From positions 411,983-475,982 of the forward strand of contig NZ_VTZW01000019.1 of the NCBI RefSeq assembly GCF_009728995.1: a stretch of DNA of 64,000 nt, read 5' to 3'. Source of the stretch: Streptomonospora sp. PA3 (GTDB taxonomy: Bacteria > Actinomycetota > Actinomycetes > Streptosporangiales > Streptosporangiaceae). The position numbers were made by a program, and so were the translations under genes. The notes under the pieces are model-generated. The model was not told where the DNA came from. It ran no database searches and saw nothing but the letters and a program-made list of their open reading frames with translations. Of the stretch, positions 58,267-64,000 are shown piece by piece (position 1 is the stretch's first letter; each line of letters starts with the position of its first letter).

Positions 58267-61166
58267 GGGACCATCCCCGCGTGCGCGGGGAGCACGTCTC
58301 GAAACCCGCGACGATGAGCAGGAACAGGGGACCATCCCCGCGTGCGCGGGGAGCACATCGCCGCGGCGCCGCCGGGCCCGAACCGACGGGGACCATCCCC
58401 GCGTGCGCGGGGAGCACCTGATCGATTGGCTCGCTGACCTGGTCGGATGGGGACCATCCCCGCGTGCGCGGGGAGCACCGGTTGGCGGAGTCCGGCCCCG
58501 ACCGGTTCGGGGGACCATCCCCGCGTGCGCGGGGAGCACCGGTTGGCGGAGTCCGGCCCCGACCGGTTCGGGGGACCATCCCCGCGTGCGCGGGGAGCAC
58601 CGTCCTCCAGGGCCCGCACGGCCCGCCGGACGGGGACCATCCCCGCGTGCGCGGGGAGCACACATGCGAGCGCGCGCCCCTCCCCGGAATGCCCTGGGAC
58701 CATCCCCGCGTGCGCGGGGAGCACAAATGCCCGATTCTGACCCCCGCTAAGTGAGCGGGACCATCCCCGCGTGCGCGGGGAGCACTCGGTCATCTCCTTG
58801 TTGCGGATCCGGGTGATGGGACCATCCCCGCGTGCGCGGGGAGCACTGCTTGTTGTTGCGGCCCGCCTGCGTGTTCGTGGGACCATCCCCGCGTGCGCGG
58901 GGAACACAGCGGCACGAACCCGTAGCGGTCCGCCCGCCGGGGGACCATCCCCGCGTGCGCGGGGAGCACCGGGCCGGTGATGCGGTTGGCGCGCCAGGAC
59001 TGGGGACCATCCCCGCGTGCGCGGGGAGCACCGTCGCTGGCGGGTATCGAGACCAACGAGGCCGGGACCATCCCCGCGTGCGCGGGGAGCACCTGACCCC
59101 GATCGTGCGGGGCGCAGCCGACGGGGGACCATCCCCGCGTGCGCGGGGAGCACCCGTTCCTCATGGAGGACGGGTCCACCTTCGTGGGACCATCCCCGCG
59201 TGCGCGGGGAGCACCCTGGTTGGTGGCTGGTGAGGCTTGGTCGCCGGGGACCATCCCCGCGTGCGCGGGGAGCACGCTATCACCGCCGGTATCGCCGCGC
59301 TCGGGGTGGGACCATCCCCGCGTGCGCGGGGAGCACATCCCATACCAGGACGTAATGGCGTTCGTGTTGGGACCATCCCCGCGTGCGCGGGGAGCACGCC
59401 GCCGGGCGCACGCGCGGCTCCACCTCGGTGGGACCATCCCCGCGTGCGCGGGGAGCACAGCTCCAGCACCATCAGCACGTCGCCGGCCTCGGGACCATCC
59501 CCGCGTGCGCGGGGAGCACGGCCTATGACGTCCAGCTACGCGACCACGCGGGGGACCATCCCCGCGTGCGCGGGGAGCACCGCTTTCGCGGACGCGGCGC
59601 AGGCCCTCCGCGGGGACCATCCCCGCGTGCGCGGGGAGCACTCGTCCCTCGTCTCGGTGGTGCCGTCGTCGCCGGGACCATCCCCGCGTGCGCGGGGAGC
59701 ACGTCCCGGCGGACTGGTGGCCGCCGAAGTCCTGGGGACCATCCCCGCGTGCGCGGGGAGCACGTCACGTGGCGCCACGACGGCGCCGAGACCCTGGGAC
59801 CATCCCCGCGTGCGCGGGGAGCACATCGAGTACCTGCTGATCACCGGCGGCGCGCTGGGACCATCCCCGCGTGCGCGGGGAGCACGACGCGAGCCAGCGC
59901 GCGCACATCGGAATCCAGGGACCATCCCCGCGTGCGCGGGGAGCACTGGTACTGGTACGGGTACTACCTCTCCAGATGGGGACCATCCCCGCGTGCGCGG
60001 GGAGCACCGATGCGGTGTTTCGGGGTGAGGTAGAGCCCGGGGACCATCCCCGCGTGCGCGGGGAGCACGCCGGGTCATGCGCCCACGGGGTCCCGTCGAT
60101 GGGACCATCCCCGCGTGCGCGGGGAGCACCCCGAGCCCAACACCAGTATCTACGCGGCTTCGGGACCATCCCCGCGTGCGCGGGGAGCACCACCGCCACG
60201 AAACCTCACCCGCGGACACGCCGGGACCATCCCCGTGTGCGCGGGGAGCACTACCTGCCCATAGGCGGGTGTCGATGGTGACCGGGACCATCCCCGTGTG
60301 CGCGGGGAGCACCAATCCCGGTTGCCTCACCCTCCAGGGTGACTCGGACCATCCCCGTGTGCGCGGGGAGCACGCACCCGGATCACGCGGGAGCGCCCGC
60401 TCGCCGGGACCATCCCCGTGTGCGCGGGGAGCACGGGCGTTTGTCGGCGCGGCCGACGACGCCGCGGGGACCATCCCCGTGTGCGCGGGGAGCACCTGGG
60501 CAGGCGGGTGCTGATCGCGACCGGAACGGGACCATCCCCGTGTGCGCGGGGAGCACTCGCTCCCGTCCATGCGCTCCAGCGGCCCCCAGGGACCATCCCC
60601 GTGTGCGCGGGGAGCACATGAGGAGAGGTGCGTTCACGCGCGCCGCTCCGGGACCATCCCCGTGTGCGCGGGGAGCACCTGTATCAGAACCGCATGAGCT
60701 ACAAACCGCGGGGACCATCCCCGTGTGCGCGGGGAGCACCGCAACTGCCCGCGCCAAATTTGACGCGGGCAGGGACCATCCCCGTGTGCGCGGGGAGCAC
60801 ATCGCGAGCCAGTAGATGCGGGTCTGGGTGTCGGGACCATCCCCGTGTGCGCGGGGAGCACATCGACGCCACCCCCGGCGAGTTCCGGGACGTGGGACCA
60901 TCCCCGTGTGCGCGGGGAGCACACGGTGGGCGTCGGGGGTGCCGCCCCGGTCGGGGGACCATCCCCGTGTGCGCGGGGAGCACGCGTTCCGTGAGGGCGC
61001 CTACGACACGGTGCCGGGACCATCCCCGTGTGCGCGGGGAGCACTCCACGTCGGGGGGGATGGCCAGGGTCGGGGCGGGACCATCCCCGTGTGCGCGGGG
61101 AGCACAGCCCGCCGGAGGCCTCGACCCAGTTGTCTCGGGGACCATCCCCGTGTGCGCGGGGAGCAC
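58267..61166 (-). CRISPR. CRISPR array 3 (48 repeats, 47 spacers)
   Basis: These are type I-E repeats of the same family, read on the minus strand from a leader at the right end. Repeats 1-32 (58267-60190) carry core CCCCGCGTGCGCGGGG. The 16 leader-proximal repeats (first at 60223-60251) all carry CCCCGTGTGCGCGGGG, a single C-to-T change on the plus strand. One spacer is present twice in tandem (58479-58510 and 58540-58571). Spacer length is mostly 32 nt, with 33-34 nt at a few distal positions. The repeat ending at 58907 has a point change (GGAACAC). Confidence 0.98.
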
Positions 61167-61233
61167 ACTGAATGACCTGCGCCTTCGCCGACCTTATAAG
61201 CCGTTCTCGTTCACTTCACCACAAACCGACAAA
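61167..61233 (-). promoter_or_regulatory. Leader of CRISPR array 3
   Basis: TGAATGACCTGC, TTCACTTC and CCGACAAA (61226-61233) are present at the same offsets from the first repeat as in leaders 1 and 2. The inverted repeat is weaker here (ACTGAAT against GTTCACT, 5 of 7). Confidence 0.85.
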
Positions 61234-61282
61234 AGCCCCACACTTCCGCGAACCGCAGACTCCTTAAGGCCAGCATCACCCT

Positions 61283-62059
61283 CTACAGGGCGAGGGGAGG
61301 AACCCTCACTCGATCGAAGCGGCCCTGCAGTCCCCACTGTTTGATCAGTCTCCCCCACCGTTCCTTGTGGCCGAATCGGGACCCGATCTCGCGCCCGGTG
61401 GGCAGCGAACCGTCCTCGCCGCGGTTGTCCAGGGCCCAGCGCCAGGCCTCGATCTGAATCCGTGGTACCGACTCAAACGGGGCGACAGCTCCTGCGGCGC
61501 CTGCCGAAGCGGCCATCTCGGCAGCCTCGACGACATGCAACCGTGGCCGTCCCCCTACACCGGACTCGGACTCACCCTCGGTTTCCAGCCGCCCAGTCGA
61601 CCCTGCCTCAGCGGGGGACGCGACACCTGCTGTACGCGAGACCTGCTCATCATCGGCGTACGCCGGGCGTTCGCCGCGGGCGGCCACTCGGAAGTGGCGC
61701 ATGAGCAGTTCATAGGCGCCCATCAGGGCGAAACTCGGCCAGGCATGGATCACCCGCGACCACACCGTTGGGTCGGCCACCGCGACGTTGGCGGCCAAGG
61801 AGGCCGCGCTGCCGACGATCAGCAGGGTCCAGGGCAGCACTCCCCCACGCCGGCCCTGGCGGGCGTCGCTGAGTAGGGACATGGAGGCGGCGACGATCAT
61901 GCCGTCTACCGACAGCGGGAACAGGCCGGCGCGCCAGGCGGGCTCGCCGTGGCGCAACGCGAGCTCGAACATGTGGGCGTAGGACACGACCGCGGCGATG
62001 GCGGCCAGCAGGCAGACGGTCGCGACGGTGGTCCAGCGCGAGAGAGGTGAGGCGTGCAT
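61283..62059 (-). CDS. spdB: DUF2637 (SpdB-like) membrane protein
   Basis: The 258-aa protein has four predicted membrane helices in the first ~125 residues (TTVATVCLLAAIAAVVSYAHM, GLFPLSVDGMIVAAS, LPWTLLIVGSAASLAANVAVA, WPSFALMGAYELLMRH). A disordered linker and a C-terminal domain with RFGHKERWGRLIKQWG, a winged-helix-like segment, follow. DUF2637/SpdB proteins act in intramycelial plasmid spread of actinomycete plasmids and AICEs, so this is a relic of the island's conjugative ancestor. It lies immediately behind leader 3. Confidence 0.85.
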   Translation of the reverse strand: MHASPLSRWTTVATVCLLAAIAAVVSYAHMFELALRHGEPAWRAGLFPLSVDGMIVAASMSLLSDARQGRRGGVLPWTLLIVGSAASLAANVAVADPTVWSRVIHAWPSFALMGAYELLMRHFRVAARGERPAYADDEQVSRTAGVASPAEAGSTGRLETEGESESGVGGRPRLHVVEAAEMAASAGAAGAVAPFESVPRIQIEAWRWALDNRGEDGSLPTGREIGSRFGHKERWGRLIKQWGLQGRFDRVRVPPLAL

Positions 62060-62161
62060 GGCGGGTCACTCACTCATTTCCCAGGTGGAAGGGGAACGGT
62101 GAGGGAGCCGTCCGCGGCCGCGCTACAGCGCGTGATGAGGACTCGAAACGCCGGATTCCGC

Positions 62162-62256
62162 GTGGGAGACAGCGCTACCGGCCCGGCGCGGTGGGAGACG
62201 AGTGGGAGATCAGAATCTCTCCCAACGGCTCCCAACGGCCGCGAACGGCTCCCAAG
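62162..62256. repeat. Cluster of TGGGAG motifs in both orientations next to attR
   Basis: GTGGGAGA occurs at 62162, 62191 and 62202. Its complement, CTCCCAA, occurs at about 62219-62225, 62229-62235 and 62249-62255. Six sites in 95 bp beside the attachment site could be arm-type sites for integrase/excisionase or a regulator's binding array. Confidence 0.5.
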
Positions 62257-62311
62257 AGACCCACCTGACCTGCCCGGACACCGGAACGGGCTGATCACAA
62301 GAACGGCCTGA

Positions 62312-62469
62312 CTACCTTGACACGGTAGAGGTCACAGGTTCGAATCCTGTATCGCCCACCAGCAAAATCGCAGGTCAGAGACCGTTCATCGGTCTTGTTC
62401 AGTTATCGCGGGCTTCGGCGATGGAGCCGATCTGGAGACGATCTTGCTCCGGCACCATCACGAAGCCCG
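62312..62469 (+). repeat. Island direct repeat, right copy (attR)
   Basis: It starts within the anticodon stem of tRNA-Val and repeats 38063-38220 with two mismatches. The tRNA 5' half is absent, so it is not a gene. It also includes an integrase-like 3' end: the minus strand reads DDKRAS-stop where the left copy reads DEKRAS-stop. Confidence 0.9.
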
Positions 62470-62883
62470 TTTGTCGTCGGGTACCACCTTCGCTTTTCCC
62501 TTCGAATCACATCCACGTGCGTTGATAGCAGAGGAGCTGCGGGCGGCCGAGCGGGTGTCACGCTGGCAAAGGTCGCCGATGCCACCGCCCTGCGAAAAGC
62601 TGCGGCGGGGCTGCCGCCCGGACGCCGAGTGGGGACCGTCGTTCACACCGCCGGGGTGGACCGGTCGTGCCCGCTCATGGGCATCGGCCTGCCGCACTTA
62701 GAGGACGCGATGGCGCGACCACACCCAGCGGCTGTGGGACTCACCGAGGCGATGCGGGGGCTCTGGTGCAGTGCCCGGCGCCAGGAGACCAGGTGCAGGA
62801 GGCTGGACGTCGGTTACAGCCGGACGAAAGACGTGAGGCCGGGGCGGAAGGCCGGGACTCGGCGATCGCGCCGGGGTCCGGGC
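62470..62883. other. Remnant region beyond attR
   Basis: About 414 bp without a supported gene. Only the last few codons of an integrase-like frame are recognisable at its left edge. It may be the scar of a second, mostly deleted element between the island and the chromosome. Confidence 0.45.
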
Positions 62884-63774
62884 TCAGGCCAGAGCGCACG
62901 GCGCCGGGTAGGCGGCAACGATCCAAGCGGCCCACCCGAGCAGGAAGACCCCGCCCGCTGCCGCCGCCGCGCTCACCACCGCTGTTCTGCGACCGGCCGC
63001 GGGCGGCGACACCGGGCGGTCGGTCTCCAGCTGCGCCACACGCAGATCCAGCAGGTCGCCCGCACCCATCGCCGCCACGGTGGCTCCGGCGGCGAACCGC
63101 GGCCCCTCGGACACCTTCAGCAGCGCTCCCGCGAGCGGACGCGTGCCGCAGACGGCTGCTGCGCCCCGGTCGGCGGCGAGTTCGCGTGCAGCGGTGAAGC
63201 GGTGCCGCAGATGCCGCAGGTAGGGCAGGAAGAACAGGAACGCCGGCAGCGCGCGGGCCAGCAGGGTCTTCAACGGGTCTCGGTTGCGCACGTGCTCGCG
63301 CTCGTGGCACAGCACGGCCGTCAGCTCCGCATCGTCCAGCCGCAGCAGGCCGGTGCTCACCAGCACGCGGGGGGCCGCGAATCCGTAGGTGAGGGCGTAG
63401 GGCGCCGCGGCGCCGATGAGGGTGACGCGCCCCTCCAACCCGCATAGCCGCGCCATGCCGCCGAGACGGGCGCCGACCGGCAGCCGGTTCCCCCGGATGC
63501 GGCGGTTCAGCAGGGCCGACCGCCACAGGGACCGGGCGAGGACTACCCCGCCGCGCACCAGCCCCGCGTTCCAGATCAGGACGAACACGAGGCCGGGCAG
63601 CAGGGGCGGCGCGCCCGACCACAGGGCGGAGGCTCCGGCCTCGGCCAGGCGGGCGGCGATCGCCGCACCCGCGCAGCAGGCGGCCAGCATCACCAGGAAC
63701 CGGGCGCCGAAGACGACCCCCACCAGCGACCAGAGGCTCCGCTCGGCCCCCCGGCCTGACCGCGCCGGCGTCAC
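62884..63774 (-). CDS. M56-family (BlaR1-like) membrane metalloprotease
   Basis: The 296-aa protein has N-terminal membrane helices, zinc-site motif LCHEREHVRNRDPLKTLL (HExxH, near residue 156) and a C-terminal helix. It lacks the penicillin-binding sensor domain of BlaR1. M56 proteins next to BlaI-type repressors relay an envelope or antibiotic signal. Its GTG start overlaps the BlaI stop (GTGA). Confidence 0.9.
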   Translation of the reverse strand: MTPARSGRGAERSLWSLVGVVFGARFLVMLAACCAGAAIAARLAEAGASALWSGAPPLLPGLVFVLIWNAGLVRGGVVLARSLWRSALLNRRIRGNRLPVGARLGGMARLCGLEGRVTLIGAAAPYALTYGFAAPRVLVSTGLLRLDDAELTAVLCHEREHVRNRDPLKTLLARALPAFLFFLPYLRHLRHRFTAARELAADRGAAAVCGTRPLAGALLKVSEGPRFAAGATVAAMGAGDLLDLRVAQLETDRPVSPPAAGRRTAVVSAAAAAGGVFLLGWAAWIVAAYPAPCALA

Positions 63775-64000
63775 GACTCCGCCAGGCGCCGCAGCCGTTC
63801 TCGCAGATCGGGGCGGTCGGCGGCGCGTTCGAGGAAGTGGCTGACCGCGGAGTCGCCGTAGGTGCGCAGCACATCCTCGACGGCCAAAGCGGCCTCGTCG
63901 GGAACGGCCGGTGTGTAGCGGTGTCCGCGACCGGCCTCCGAGCGGGTCAGCGCGCCCTTGTCGACCAGCCGGCTCAGCACGGTCAGGACCGTGGTGTAGG
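63771..64000 (-). CDS. BlaI/MecI-family repressor (N-terminus outside window)
   Basis: The visible C-terminal part (about 75 codons) begins YTTVLTVLSRLVDKGALTR, the recognition-helix region of a BlaI winged helix. It ends with a dimerisation helix (AVSHFLERAADRPDLRERLRRLAES). It is co-transcribed with the M56 protease. The start lies beyond the right edge. Confidence 0.9.
   Translation of the reverse strand, partial: YTTVLTVLSRLVDKGALTRSEAGRGHRYTPAVPDEAALAVEDVLRTYGDSAVSHFLERAADRPDLRERLRRLAES

Larger units (their letters stand above)
38063..62311. mobile_element. tRNA-Val genomic island carrying type I-E CRISPR-Cas
   Basis: The segment from the anticodon stem of tRNA-Val to the start of its second copy is 24,249 bp. 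It begins with a tyrosine-integrase 3' fragment reading toward the tRNA, the usual position in actinomycete integrative elements (AICEs). It ends with an SpdB-like DUF2637 gene, another AICE marker. Replication, transfer (TraB/FtsK) and excisionase genes are missing, so it appears immobile. Cargo: three CRISPR arrays, a full type I-E cas operon, and a four-gene SAM synthetase/AlkP/GluRS-like/GluRS set. Confidence 0.85.

Noticed and set aside
38636-61344. Many open frames with GPSPRARGA, TIPACAGST or VLPAHAGMVP repeats
   Set aside because: These are translations of the 61-bp CRISPR period in different frames (61 is not a multiple of 3, so frames shift in a regular pattern), not proteins.
62312-62361. 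Apparent second tRNA-Val
   Set aside because: Only the 3' half from the anticodon stem is present and no D arm or 5' acceptor strand precedes it. It is an att remnant.
62458-62697. 79-codon minus-strand frame as an integrase gene
   Set aside because: Only the last few residues (DDKRAS) resemble the integrase end; the rest has no recombinase motif.

Overview
This window looks like chromosomal DNA of a GC-rich actinomycete (Actinomycetota). GC is about 70% or more over most of it, GTG starts are common, and it carries a conservon (cvn) operon, an actinobacterial Gly-Cys-Val tRNA cluster and an actinobacterial-style type I-E CRISPR repeat. A Nocardiopsaceae- or Streptomyces-like host fits, but I cannot fix the genus from sequence alone.

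Layout, left part (1-9.1 kb): the N-terminal loading module (KSQ-AT-ACP) of a type I polyketide synthase runs off the left edge. Next is a conservon (sensor kinase-like ATPase, roadblock, DUF742 and Ras-like GTPase) with a styrene-monooxygenase-like flavoprotein at its 3' end. Then comes a 382-bp inverted-repeat-bounded element resembling a MITE or a decayed insertion sequence.

Middle (9-38 kb): a complete L-rhamnose catabolic locus includes a LacI-type repressor with operator-like boxes, a RhaSTPQ-like ABC importer, mutarotase, isomerase, a secreted BNR_4 beta-propeller protein, a fused rhamnulose-1-P aldolase/lactaldehyde dehydrogenase, and the kinase. It is followed by a TetR/acyl-CoA dehydrogenase pair, an FKBP, a manA/alpha-mannosidase pair, a gluconate module (gntP, gntR, gntK) with operator-like palindromes, three regulators (IclR, LysR, FCD-GntR), a moeA-like gene, and tRNA-Gly, tRNA-Cys and tRNA-Val.

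Right part (38-62.5 kb): the 3' end of tRNA-Val is repeated 24,249 bp downstream, inside a ~158-bp near-identical direct repeat. This delimits a tRNA-Val genomic island. The island holds a truncated tyrosine integrase, three CRISPR arrays (21, 51 and 48 repeats; 117 spacers), a complete type I-E cas operon (cas3-cse1-cse2-cas7-cas5-cas6e-cas1-cas2), an SpdB-like DUF2637 protein typical of actinomycete conjugative elements, and a decayed copy of that gene. Between arrays 1 and 2 lies an unusual four-gene set: archaeal-type SAM synthetase, alkaline-phosphatase-superfamily hydrolase, divergent GluRS-like protein and full-length GluRS. All three arrays are read on the minus strand from leaders at their right ends. 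The leaders share three sequence blocks at identical distances from the first repeat. Beyond the island are a short remnant that suggests a second integration event, and a BlaI/M56 regulatory pair cut by the right edge.

How it works together: the left two thirds is carbohydrate uptake and catabolism with local regulators. The right third is an integrative element whose main surviving cargo is adaptive immunity plus a possible aminoacyl-tRNA/SAM-linked module. Spacer content includes one spacer that reads as a tRNA 3' end, which suggests the immunity may act against competing tRNA-integrating elements.
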